Positions 35,432 through 44,086 of a stretch of 64,000 bases of DNA are shown here, one piece after another (the first letter of the stretch is position 1; every line of letters begins with the position of its first letter). Source of the DNA: Streptomyces echinoruber (lineage in GTDB: Bacteria; Actinomycetota; Actinomycetes; Streptomycetales; Streptomycetaceae); contig NZ_BMWH01000001.1 in NCBI RefSeq assembly GCF_014651135.1, positions 619,194-683,193 on the forward strand, in the 5' to 3' direction. The position numbers and the translations under genes were made by a program. Under the pieces are notes generated by a model. It saw only the letters and a list, made by a program, of their open reading frames with translations. It was not told where the DNA came from and did no database searches.

Positions 35432-37347
35432 CCAATCCCGTCCAGACCAATCCCGTCCAACTGTGCGACGATGTCGAGGAGTTCACCGCCCGCGCCGCAC
35501 GCTGGGCGCCGGGCATGCCGTTCCCGCTGCTCGCCTGTCGGGCGCTCGACCGCTACCGCTCGCTCTTCCCCGACGGCCGGCTGCCCGCCCCGGTCGCCGG
35601 CCCGCGTGAGGGCACGGTGGTCTCGGTCGGCAACCAGGCGGCCGCCGCGGGCGCCATGCTGGCCCGCGCGACCGAGCGACGGCACCTCGTGGTGAAACCC
35701 GACGAACTCCTGGCCCAACTGGCGGCCTTCTCCGGCACGCTGGTCGCCGTGGTGGGACTGGCCGACGACCTGTCGGAGGCCGGGGACTGGCCGGGGGTCT
35801 CCGGGGCGAGCGTTGGCGTGGTCACCGCACGCGACCTGCCCTCTCTCGCCTGCCTGGTCTACCGCAGCCTGACCACCGAGTCGGTGGGCGAGGACCGGAT
35901 GTTCATCGCCGCGCACCCGATGCTCGAGGACTCCGAGTTCGCCGACACCAACGAGTTCGCCGGCCTGGCACCGCTGCGCGAGCGCCGCCTGAAGGTCGTG
36001 GTGCTGCGGGCACTGGGCAAGGAGTGCTGCGTCGGACTGCCCGACGGGATCGTCTGCGGGCGGTCCGACCCGATCGACTCGCCCCTGCCGCGGTTCACCC
36101 CCGAGTACCGGCACATGCCGTGCATGCTGGGCCACGGCTGCCACCGCTCCGACCTCGACGAGGAGCAGCGCCTGCCCGCGGCGGAGCTGCACGCCACCGT
36201 CGTCTTCACCCACAGCTGTTCCTCCGTGGCCGTGGGCACCAACGCCTACCCGCACCACATCGCTCTGGGGCTCGGGCTGCTGGAGGGAACCGCCGTGGCC
36301 GTGGTGGGCGCCATGGGCGTGCACATCGTGCAGCGCAGCGCCCAGGCCGAGTTCGAGGCGGCCCTGGCGGAGGGGCTGCCGCTGGGCCGGGTGGTAGAGC
36401 GCGTGACTGAACGGGCCCGCCCGATCAACGGCTGGCTGAACCGGTTCGGCCTCCTCGGAGACCCGGGACTGGTCCTGCCCTGGCCCACCGGGGCCGACCA
36501 CGCCCGCCCCTCCGCCACCGTGGCCACCACCCCGGCGGCGACGGAGCCCGACGCGGCGGCCCTGCGGACGCTGTCCTCGCTCACCAATGTCGTCCTGCCC
36601 CGGCTGGAGCGCCTGTGCTGGCTGGAACCGGGCGTCGACGCCGCCGCGGTGGAGGCATTCCGGATACGGCTCAGGTCGATCACGGAGGACCTGCACGCCC
36701 CGGGCTTGCGGGTCGACGCCGAGGCCCTGCTGGAGGACCTCACCGACTTCCAGCACCGTACCGCCGCACAGATCGCCCGGGACATCTACGTCCACGGCTG
36801 GAACTACGGCGGCCCCGCGCTCGACGGGCTGCGCGAGGTGTCGCAGCGTCCGGCCGCCTGCCCCAACTGCGGGCGCGACCGGGGCGCGCTGGTGACCATG
36901 CGCCACCTGGTCCACGACGAGCTCGTCGTGCAGACGCTCCAGTGCCGACGGTGCGGCGACCTGTGGTGGACCAGCGAGGCCGGCGAACCGACGGCCGTCC
37001 TGGAGGGCCCCGTCGATGTCGACGTCCGCGGCAACACGATCGCCGGACTGACCCGGACGATCCGGAACACCTCCGCCGAGCCGTTGAGCGGCGGCATCGG
37101 CTTCGCCTTCGCCATGCGCCGGTTCCTCGGCCTGCCGCCCGAGACGAGCGCGCCGATCCGGGTGGAGCCCCACGGCACGGCCGACTACACGGCACAGATC
37201 GACCTGGTCCGCTACCAGCCGCGCCCCGACGTCCACACGGGCGTGTTCGTCGCGGTCGTCAACGGCATCTACATCGCCTCGGCGTCCATGATGCGACTGA
37301 CGCTGCCTCAGCGCACAGCCGCACAGCACCGCGGGCTCCGTTCCTGA
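35428..37347 (+). CDS. Large protein with caspase-like His/Cys motifs and a C-terminal zinc ribbon
   Basis: 639 residues, family not recognised. Residues about 230-275 include CMLGHGCHRSD and then ATVVFTHSCSS; a His after a hydrophobic strand followed about 40 residues on by a Cys after another strand is the arrangement of clan CD (caspase/gingipain) peptidases. Then come a helical stretch and a four-cysteine ribbon (CPNCG ... CRRCG) near 490-515. The last 130 residues look like beta-strands (GNTIAGLTRTIRNTS). Its ATG overlaps the NRPS stop, so it works with the A-T protein. It may be a release or processing enzyme; this is inference. Confidence 0.75.
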   Translation: MTNPVQTNPVQLCDDVEEFTARAARWAPGMPFPLLACRALDRYRSLFPDGRLPAPVAGPREGTVVSVGNQAAAAGAMLARATERRHLVVKPDELLAQLAAFSGTLVAVVGLADDLSEAGDWPGVSGASVGVVTARDLPSLACLVYRSLTTESVGEDRMFIAAHPMLEDSEFADTNEFAGLAPLRERRLKVVVLRALGKECCVGLPDGIVCGRSDPIDSPLPRFTPEYRHMPCMLGHGCHRSDLDEEQRLPAAELHATVVFTHSCSSVAVGTNAYPHHIALGLGLLEGTAVAVVGAMGVHIVQRSAQAEFEAALAEGLPLGRVVERVTERARPINGWLNRFGLLGDPGLVLPWPTGADHARPSATVATTPAATEPDAAALRTLSSLTNVVLPRLERLCWLEPGVDAAAVEAFRIRLRSITEDLHAPGLRVDAEALLEDLTDFQHRTAAQIARDIYVHGWNYGGPALDGLREVSQRPAACPNCGRDRGALVTMRHLVHDELVVQTLQCRRCGDLWWTSEAGEPTAVLEGPVDVDVRGNTIAGLTRTIRNTSAEPLSGGIGFAFAMRRFLGLPPETSAPIRVEPHGTADYTAQIDLVRYQPRPDVHTGVFVAVVNGIYIASASMMRLTLPQRTAAQHRGLRS

Positions 37348-38189
37348 CATGCGTCATGAGGCGGGGTCCGCACCGTCCGAGAGGCTCGTCACGCCCCCGG
37401 GACGACCCGTTCCGGGGTAGGGCGCACAGGGCTCAATACACGTCAGCCTCGATGTGCCGGGGCAGGGCAGGCGTGGCTGCGCGGCCTTCCCCTGCAGCCA
37501 GGCATCAGCGCTGGATCGGACCGCACGTCGACCTCGAAGTCCGCATGGATCCGGTGGCCGGGATCGATGTCCGTCGGCTCGAAGGCGTCCGCGGACAGAA
37601 ACTCGGCCTGCACGATCTTCCCCGAGCCCAGATGGGTGGCGCCCCGCGGTCGCACGTTCCTGTTCGACGACCGGTTCAGCCACGGAGTGCCCTCCCTCGG
37701 GCGGGTTCCCGCCGGCCTGGGGCGACGAGTGGTGCAGCGATCCGGCCCGCCCCGTCCGGACGCGGCCGCCGCGTTGGACCTCGGGCTGCTTTCCGCGTGC
37801 CCGCCGACTGCCGCCCACCCCCTCCTGTTTGACCCGTACATGCTTGAACGACCCGTGTTCCGGGCACGCACCTCCTACCGGCGCCCACCGCCGGTCCGCA
37901 CCGGTAGAGGGAGGGCGTCATGGACCGCCGCATCCGGGTACGCGTCAGTCGGCGCCCCGCGCCCCCGCGCGAGCGGGAGATCGACCTGAGGACGCCCTCG
38001 GGGCGCGTCCTGCCGTACTGACCGGCCCGGCCCCCGTCGCCCGCGACGAGGAGATCGTCACCGCGGTTCTCGACCGCGCCCCCTTCCCCGCCGGGTCCGG
38101 CGGTCAGGACGGCGACGCGGGCCCCCTCTCGGAAGCCTCGGCGCAGGCGAAGTCCTCGTCGTCACCGCGGCCGCGGGGAGTGCGGCGCG
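37348..38189. other. Largely gene-free stretch before the methylase relic
   Basis: About 840 bp without a convincing long gene on either strand. Several frames are open but with poor composition. A 33-codon ORF with a good ribosome site lies at 37920-38021 and is listed separately. The stretch may hold decayed remains of the 5' part of the methylase relic that follows. Confidence 0.6.
37920..38021 (+). CDS. 33-residue ORF, uncertain
   Basis: Reads MDRRIRVRVSRRPAPPRERE and ends GRVLPY. Preceded by GGGAGG five bases before the ATG, which is the only reason to take it seriously. Highly basic N-terminus; could be a small DNA/RNA-associated protein or chance. Confidence 0.3.
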   Translation: MDRRIRVRVSRRPAPPREREIDLRTPSGRVLPY

Positions 38190-39339
38190 CTGCGCGCTGC
38201 CACCTGCACGCTGCCGGTGTTCCGCTCGCGCCGGGACGCCGAGATCACACTGGGGATCTACCGCCGGGTGCCGGTCCTGATCAGGGAGGGCGACCCGGAC
38301 GGTAACCCGTGGGGCCTGTCGTTCATGCGGATGTTCGACATGTCCAGCGACTCCTACCTGTTCCGCACGCAGGAGGAGCTGTCGGCCGAGGGCTGGACCC
38401 TGAACGGCAACGTCTTCGAGCGGGACGGCGAGCGGTACCTGCCGCTGTACGAGGCGAAGATGCTGCACCACTTCGACCACCGCCTGGGCACGTACGAGGG
38501 CCAGACGGAGGCGCAGGCCACATGGGGACGCTGCCTCGGGTGACGCCGGAGCAACATGACGATCCTGCGTTTGTGCCGATGCCTCGGTACTGGGTGCCGG
38601 AGTTCGACGTGTACGCCGGGAAAAAGGACCGGAAGGGCAAGCCGGTCAAGGAGCCTGGGGTGGCTTCACGGTGGGCGGAGCGGGAGTGGGGCCGCGGGTG
38701 GTTGATGGGGTGGCGGGACATCGCTCGGTCGACCGATACCCGCACGATGATTGGGTCGGCTCTTCCGGCGTACGGTGTCGGTGACAAGTTCCTGCTGGCC
38801 TTGCCCGAGACTCACGCCCCAGCACTTCTGGCCACGTTCGACGCGTTCGTCTTCGACTACGTCACTCGTCAGAAGGCCTCTGGTACGGCACTCAAGTACT
38901 TCACCGTCAGGCAGCTCCCCGTTCTCCGTCCCTCGGACCTGGACACGGACGACCTGACGTTGGCGCCCACGCCGAACGCTTGGCTCACGCCCCGTGTGCT
39001 GGAACTCGCCTACACCTCACATGACATGGCCGACTTCGCCTCCGACCACGGCCTCGACGGCCCCCCGTACCGCTGGAACGACGAGCGCCGTATTCTCCTC
39101 CGTGCCGAGCTGGACGCGGCCTTCTTCCCCCTCTACGGTCTCAACCGTGACGAAGTCGACTACGTCATGGACACCTTCCCGGTCGTCAAGCGCAAGGACG
39201 AGGCCGTCCACGGCACCTACCGCACCAAGGACTTGATCCTCGACATCTACGACCGCATGGCCGAGGCCAAACGGACCGGCACCGCCTACCGGACCATCCT
39301 CGACCCGCCCCCGGCCAGGGCCCACGCCACCCGGCGTGA
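38190..39339 (+). pseudogene. C-terminal relic of a class I DNA methylase/restriction protein, frameshifted
   Basis: The segment from [17 protein letters not shown] through [20 protein letters not shown], then MPRYWVPE, WLMGWRDIARSTDTRTMI and FDYVTRQKASGTALKYFTV is the C-terminal target-recognition part of Eco57I/PglX-type adenine methylases. The first piece runs in one frame to about 38515, the rest in another, and the probable natural end (GQGPRHPA stop at 39339) needs a third frame near 39310. The catalytic NPPY domain is absent upstream. So this is the broken 3' third of a restriction or BREX-like gene. Confidence 0.8.
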
Positions 39340-39374
39340 CCCAACCGCACCACCGCGCCTGAGCACCCCCCACC

Positions 39375-39398
39375 GGCGCACCGCCCACGCGGTGCGCC
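39375..39398. terminator. Hairpin between methylase relic and coiled-coil gene
   Basis: Perfect 10-bp stem GGCGCACCGC / GCGGTGCGCC with loop CCAC, just after the methylase relic and 49 bp before the next start. Probably a terminator that separates the two genes. Confidence 0.7.
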
Positions 39399-39446
39399 GT
39401 TCTCGGCGTCTCCACCATCCGCCGTCGCACCACTCAGGAGCCGCCC

Positions 39447-41099
39447 GTGGAACCACGCAACTACCGCATGGTCGTGTCGACCATGCAGGACTTCGTCACG
39501 GCCTCCGCCATCGCGGATCGCCAACTGCACCACTGGCTGGGGGTGATGAAGCGATACGACACCTCGGCCCTGGACGAGGGCCGCAACGAGATAGCCGAGG
39601 GGGTGACCCTCGACTACGACACCGTTTCCGGCCGGCACGGCGCCTACTCCCGCTGGCGCCTGCGCGAGTGGAAGGAGCGGCCGGTCCCGGGCACCTGGCA
39701 GTCCACGCTCGTCGTCCGCTCGGACCCCCGGGAGGACGACCGCCGCACCTGGATCCAGGTCGACATCGAGCACCTCCCGGCGTCCTCGACCGTGCGGCCC
39801 ATCCGCGCCAACACCCCTGGTATAGCCAAGCTGCTGCTCGACACGCTCGACGCCCAGGACGGTCTCGCCGATGTCGGCACGGTCCCGAAGTTCATCGAAC
39901 CGGACGATGTGGAGGAGGTGATCGAGGAACTCTGCGATCTGGACCGCAGGCTCCCCATCGTCGTGGCGAGCGTGCCCTACGGGCAGGACCCGGAGTCCTG
40001 GACGGAGAAGGTCGTCGAACCGGCCTTCAAGCCCCTCGCCGGCCTCGCCGTGATGTACGTGCTCCGCCCGGACGCACAGCAGTTGTTCGAGGACACCTTC
40101 GAGCACCACCGCGTCTTCGGCGGTGGCATCCGCACCTACCTCCCCGGCGTGGATCCGGCCTGGCAGCCCGACGCCCAACGCCACCCGGTGATGTCACGGG
40201 CCACGCTGGAGGCGAACCCGAGACGGGCGGGGGCCATCCTCGCGGCCCTCCCCCAGCGACTGGCCCTGCGCCTGCCGCTCCCCGGGCCCCTGGACAACCT
40301 GCCCGTCCAGCGCACCCGCCCCCGCCCGGCGGCCCACGGCTCGAGCCTGGACGAACTCCGTGCGGAGAACGCCACCCTGACCAAGATGCTCGCCGAGGCG
40401 GAGCAGCGGGAGAACGCCAACGCGGACGTCCTGCGCGACCTGCGCCAGCAGCTCCAGCTCGCCGAGGAACTGGAATTCGACCAGGCCGCCGAGAACCAGG
40501 ACCTGTACGCCAAGCTCAAGCACGCCGAGCGCCAGATACGGGCCTTGCAGATACGGCTCGAAAAGGCAGGTCAGTACGACCTCGCGCACGCGCCCGTCGA
40601 GGAACCCGCCGACTATCCGGCCACCTTCGCCGAGATCCTCGACCGGATGGGCGAGTTCCCCCACCTGCGCTTCACGGGCAACCGGAAGATCACCAGGGAA
40701 CTCGACGCCCAGTGCATCGGCAACTGGGTCGAGGTCGCCTGGGACGCCCTCCGCGCCCTCGACGACTACGCCGCCGCGTCAGCCGCCGGCACGGCGGGCG
40801 GCGACTTCCGCCACTGGTGCTCCCACCTGCCGGACGACTGCAAGCACCCCTTCCCGGCGGGCAAGGTCAAGATGAAGGAGTCCAAGACCGTCGGGAGCCG
40901 CGAGGACTGGCGCCGGGAGCGCACGTTCCCGGTCCCCGAGGCCGTCCACCCGAGCAAGAAGCTGTTCATGGAGGCCCACCTCCGCATCGGCGGCGGCAAC
41001 ATGGTGGCCCCACGGCTCTACTTCCACGACGACGGCCCCAACACCGGCCTGGTGTACGTCGGTTACCTCGGCCCGCACCCCACCAACACGAAGACCTGA
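39447..41099 (+). CDS. Coiled-coil protein next to a methylase relic, function unknown
   Basis: 550 residues, GTG start with AGGAG six bases upstream. The N-terminal ~270 residues are an alpha/beta region (QVDIEHLPA, LPIVVASVPYGQDP). The middle (about 300-385) is a heptad-rich coiled coil (ELRAENATLTKMLAEAEQRE). The C-terminus has a compact domain ending PRLYFHDDGPNTGLVYVGYL. No catalytic motif is recognised. Its position behind a restriction-type relic suggests a former partner in a phage-defence locus, but it looks intact. Ends 4 bp from the convergent DUF397 gene. Confidence 0.75.
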   Translation: MEPRNYRMVVSTMQDFVTASAIADRQLHHWLGVMKRYDTSALDEGRNEIAEGVTLDYDTVSGRHGAYSRWRLREWKERPVPGTWQSTLVVRSDPREDDRRTWIQVDIEHLPASSTVRPIRANTPGIAKLLLDTLDAQDGLADVGTVPKFIEPDDVEEVIEELCDLDRRLPIVVASVPYGQDPESWTEKVVEPAFKPLAGLAVMYVLRPDAQQLFEDTFEHHRVFGGGIRTYLPGVDPAWQPDAQRHPVMSRATLEANPRRAGAILAALPQRLALRLPLPGPLDNLPVQRTRPRPAAHGSSLDELRAENATLTKMLAEAEQRENANADVLRDLRQQLQLAEELEFDQAAENQDLYAKLKHAERQIRALQIRLEKAGQYDLAHAPVEEPADYPATFAEILDRMGEFPHLRFTGNRKITRELDAQCIGNWVEVAWDALRALDDYAAASAAGTAGGDFRHWCSHLPDDCKHPFPAGKVKMKESKTVGSREDWRRERTFPVPEAVHPSKKLFMEAHLRIGGGNMVAPRLYFHDDGPNTGLVYVGYLGPHPTNTKT

Positions 41100-41103
41100 G
41101 CGC

Positions 41104-41298
41104 TCAGCGTCCGGAGGCGAACCGTACGAACGCGTCCCACTCCCGGCGCCGGAAGGCGAGCTGGGCACGGGCGGGGTCCTTGGAGTCCCTCACGTGCACG
41201 GCGCCGGGAGTAGCGGCGATCTCCAGGCATTCGCCGCCCTCGTTGCCGCTGTAGCTGCTCTTGAACCAGGCGAGGCGCGCGGGTTCCGGAGTGTTCAT
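41104..41298 (-). CDS. DUF397-domain small protein
   Basis: 64 residues: LAWFKSSYSGNEGGECLEIA, then VHVRDSKDP and the FRRREWDAFV ending typical of DUF397. These proteins pair with XRE regulators in Streptomyces and are thought to act as their partners or targets. Its ATG overlaps the stop of the XRE gene (TATGA). Confidence 0.95.
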   Translation of the reverse strand: MNTPEPARLAWFKSSYSGNEGGECLEIAATPGAVHVRDSKDPARAQLAFRRREWDAFVRFASGR

Positions 41299-42170
41299 AG
41301 CTCTCCCAGCAAGTCCTTGATCAGAGTGAGGGACTCCTGCATGGTAAGCGCCTGGGCCCTGATACTGCCGTACCGTGCGGCCAGGATACGGACTTCTTCG
41401 AGGTCCGAGGTCAGGCGTGCGTAGTGCTGCACCTCCGTGTATCCGACCTGCGGCTTCCCTTTGGGCGTCAAGAGGATGAAGGCCCCGCCCATACCGGCGT
41501 GCTCGGTCCGGTCCATCGGCATGATCTGTAGTTCCACATTGCGCATCGAGCCGAGCCGCAGCAGGTGCTCCAACTGCTCCTTGTGGACATCCCGGCCCCC
41601 GAGCGGGCGCCGCAACACGGACTCGTCGATGACGGCGGTCACCATCGGCGGCGGCCACTGGGTGAGGATCTCCTGCCGCGCCAGCCGGGAGGCGACCCGC
41701 TGTTCGATGGTCTCCTCGTCCAGCAGGGGCTTGCGCATCTCGTACAGCGCTCTGGCACGCTGTTGCGTCTGGAACAGCCCAGGGACGTCGTAGTTGTTGT
41801 AGAAGTTGATCTCGACGGCCTCCCGCTCCAACCGCGCATAGTCCCGGAACCAAGCCGGATGCCGAACCCGCGCCTTCGCCTTGGCCCGCTCCACGTCTTC
41901 GATGGTGGCCTTCAACACCCCACCGGCATCGAGGAGTTCATCCGCCGCCACCAGCAACTCCCGCTGCGGCGTCCGCCGTCCCCTCTCCACCGAGGAGATC
42001 AGATCCTCGCTGTACCCGAGCCGGTCCCCCAGCTCCCGCTGAGTGAGCCCGGCCCGTTCCCGCAGCACCTTCACCTGCTTGCCGACCGCCCGCATCAGGT
42101 CGCTGCTCAACTCGCCGTCGTCGTACGGCTCGTAGGACTCCTGGGACTCCTGCGTCTCCGCCACCGTCAC
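41295..42170 (-). CDS. XRE-family regulator (HTH plus DUF5753)
   Basis: 291 residues. N-terminal helix-turn-helix VKVLRERAGLTQRELGDRLG through SSVERGRRTP (about residues 30-75). The rest is the DUF5753 module with the YNNYDVPGLFQTQQRARALYE block and a terminal RYGSIRAQALTMQESLTLI. GTG at 42170 has GGAG seven bases upstream; an ATG at 42176 is an alternative. Translated together with DUF397 and divergent from an ATP-binding anti-sigma-like gene: the standard three-gene set. Confidence 0.93.
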   Translation of the reverse strand: MTVAETQESQESYEPYDDGELSSDLMRAVGKQVKVLRERAGLTQRELGDRLGYSEDLISSVERGRRTPQRELLVAADELLDAGGVLKATIEDVERAKAKARVRHPAWFRDYARLEREAVEINFYNNYDVPGLFQTQQRARALYEMRKPLLDEETIEQRVASRLARQEILTQWPPPMVTAVIDESVLRRPLGGRDVHKEQLEHLLRLGSMRNVELQIMPMDRTEHAGMGGAFILLTPKGKPQVGYTEVQHYARLTSDLEEVRILAARYGSIRAQALTMQESLTLIKDLLGEL

Positions 42171-42288
42171 CCCCATCTCCAGGTCACTGCCGACACCCCG
42201 CACGGGACACTGCCCGTACCGGTACACGCACCCTCCGTACCGAAGGAATTCCTGGTCAGCGTAGAGCGAGCCGACCACGCTCGGTGAC

Positions 42289-42729
42289 ATGAAGTCGCAC
42301 ATCTCCACCCCCGGGGTGACCCGGCGGTTCACCCAGCTCCTCAGCGCCACACCCCGCGGTGCCCGCCTGGCCCGGCTCCTGGCGGTGCAGCAGCTCGCGG
42401 AGTGGGGCTGGCCGCCCTCCTGCACCGTCAGTGAGTCCGCGGCCGTGGTGGTCGCCGAGCTGGCCGCGAACGCGGTGACCCACGGCCGGGTGAGAGGCCG
42501 CTGTTTCCGCCTCGGGCTGGTCGTCGAGGCGCCGGACACCCTGCGGGTCGAGGTCGCCGACCCCCGCGGCGAGCGCCGGCCCCGGCCCCGTACCACCGCC
42601 GTCCCCGGTTCCGAACCCGACGAGTCCGGGCGCGGTCTGGTCCTCGTGGACGCGCTCGCCACCCGCTGGGGCACGGAGCCCCGGCCGCCCTCCGGGAAAA
42701 CCGTCTGGGCATGTCTCCCGCTCACCTGA
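42289..42729 (+). CDS. ATP-binding protein (HATPase_c_2, RsbW/anti-sigma-like)
   Basis: 146 residues with GHKL-type ATPase motifs: N-box VVVAELAANAVTHG, G1 DTLRVEVADPRG and G2 ESGRGLVLVDALATRWG. No kinase-typical partner domain. Divergent from the XRE/DUF397 pair and probably regulated by it. May phosphorylate or bind an anti-sigma antagonist. Confidence 0.92.
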   Translation: MKSHISTPGVTRRFTQLLSATPRGARLARLLAVQQLAEWGWPPSCTVSESAAVVVAELAANAVTHGRVRGRCFRLGLVVEAPDTLRVEVADPRGERRPRPRTTAVPGSEPDESGRGLVLVDALATRWGTEPRPPSGKTVWACLPLT

Positions 42730-43070
42730 CGGGGAACGCGAGACAGTCCGTCCACGGGCGGACACACCGCGATGGGGCGGGTGGGGCCGTGTCGAACTCG
42801 CATGGCGCCTCCGCCGTACTTCGTTCCCCCGGGCGCACCGTGGCCGCACCGTGGCCCCGGCGCCGGTGCGGTGGCCGGTGGGCGATGGGATCCGTCCGAT
42901 TCCCCTCGACGGCGATGAGCTGCAGGCGGCCTCGGGGGGCAGACGGGACCCACAGCCATGACCAGGCCCTATGCCCCTATGCCCTATGGCCTATGGCCTA
43001 TGGCCTATGGCCAGACGGACATACCCTCCAGCCGTCACGCACCCCCTCGTCACTGCACGGCATCGGCCCT
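42730..43070. other. Gene-free spacer with a heptamer repeat
   Basis: About 340 bp with open but low-quality frames. The only clear feature is the 7-bp tandem repeat at 42984-43011. No promoter or terminator stands out. Confidence 0.6.
42984..43011. repeat. 7-bp microsatellite CTATGGC, four copies
   Basis: Four exact copies, preceded by two degenerate units of the type CCTATGCC (42969-42983). Likely to vary in copy number. Confidence 0.9.
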
Positions 43071-43904
43071 TCAGGCCGACCCTGTCTCCGGCCCTGTCTC
43101 CGACCCCGCCTCCGGTCCCGCCTCCGGTCCCGTCTCCGCCCCGTTCGCCGCGGTCCCGGCCTCCGGCATGTTCAGGGCTTTGCGGACGACATCGTCGTGG
43201 AAGCCGCGGATGTGCCGCTCCACCAGGTCGCCGGCGCGCTCCACGTCGCCGGCCGCGATGGCGTCGTAGATCGCGTGGTGGTCCGCCCGCAGCCGGGCGG
43301 CGATCGGCTCCCAGTCGGCGATCTTGTGGAACGCGGTGAGCAGGGTGCGCCGTACGGCGTTGCGGACGGCGACGGTCATGTCCGCCATCAGCCGGTTGCC
43401 TCCGGCCTCGGCGATGGCGACGTGGAACGCGGTGTCGTGGTCGTTGAACAGCTCGCGGGTCAGGGCCTTGTCGTCCATGCGGAGGAGCGGTTCCCGGATC
43501 CGGGCCAGTTCCTCCTGGCTGGCGTGGCCGGCGGCGAGGCGGGCGCTCGAGCGTTCGAGGGTGGCGCGTGCCTCCACCACGTCGTCGAGGGGGAAGTTCG
43601 CCAGCGCCATGTGCAGGCGGAGCAACTGGGTGAGGCCGTTGCTCGGCATGGCGGTGATCACGCTGCCGGAATCCGGCCCGGTGCCCACGCGGGAGCGCAG
43701 CACTCCTTGCGCCTCCAGGACACGCAGGGCCTCCCGGACGGCCGCTCGGCTCACTCCGAGCAGCTCGACGAGCTCCCGCTCCGGTGGCAGCCGGTCGCCG
43801 ACGCTCAGGTTGCCCGCCAGGATCTGGTCCTCGATCCGGGCCAGCACCAGCTCGAACGTGCGGGAACGCGGTACCGGCTCCCAGGCCGCACCCGGCTCCG
43901 CCAT
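43071..43904 (-). CDS. lldR: FadR/GntR-family regulator of lactate use
   Basis: 277 residues. Winged helix with the GntR block ILAGNLSVGDRLPPERELVE followed by LLGVSRAAVREALRVLEAQG. The C-terminal FCD all-helical effector domain has the metal-type residues in HDTAFHVAIAEAGGN and H...HHAIYDAI. The ATG at 43904 is chosen for its AAAGGG six bases away; others lie at 43910 and 43919. Divergent from a lactate permease with two palindromic operators between, so it almost surely represses the lactate genes until lactate binds. The tail has Glu-Gly/Ala/Thr repeats. Confidence 0.9.
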   Translation of the reverse strand: MAEPGAAWEPVPRSRTFELVLARIEDQILAGNLSVGDRLPPERELVELLGVSRAAVREALRVLEAQGVLRSRVGTGPDSGSVITAMPSNGLTQLLRLHMALANFPLDDVVEARATLERSSARLAAGHASQEELARIREPLLRMDDKALTRELFNDHDTAFHVAIAEAGGNRLMADMTVAVRNAVRRTLLTAFHKIADWEPIAARLRADHHAIYDAIAAGDVERAGDLVERHIRGFHDDVVRKALNMPEAGTAANGAETGPEAGPEAGSETGPETGSA

Positions 43905-43970
43905 GGACATCCCTTTCATCCCGATGACGCAACACTCTTCCTTCTGATCATAGCTTGAGGTATCCGATCC

Positions 43971-43983
43971 TTGGTCTGACCAA
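43971..43983. promoter_or_regulatory. LldR-type operator, site 1
   Basis: Perfect palindrome TTGGTC-T-GACCAA, the pattern of FadR/LldR-type GntR regulators. Lies 67 bp from the regulator start. Confidence 0.8.
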
Positions 43984-44051
43984 AGCAAATTTCTACCTTT
44001 CACCCTCTGGACATCCGCGCCGGGGGAGTGTCAGCGTGAAAGAGCCAAAGC

Positions 44052-44064
44052 ATGGTCTGACCAA
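44052..44064. promoter_or_regulatory. LldR-type operator, site 2
   Basis: ATGGTC-T-GACCAA, one mismatch from site 1, 81 bp away centre to centre and 23 bp before the permease start. Two spaced operators suggest looping or double repression of the divergent genes. Confidence 0.8.
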
Positions 44065-44086
44065 GACCTGATACTGCGAGGACTGC

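Noticed and set aside
38309..41254. 981-residue plus-strand frame
   Set aside because: Only its first third is methylase-like; the rest is out of frame with the 550-residue gene that has a clear start and domains.
42958..43269. Plus-strand ORF of about 103 codons with Tyr/Gly/Met repeats
   Set aside because: Coded by the heptamer microsatellite and antisense to the regulator gene; no domain and no ribosome site.
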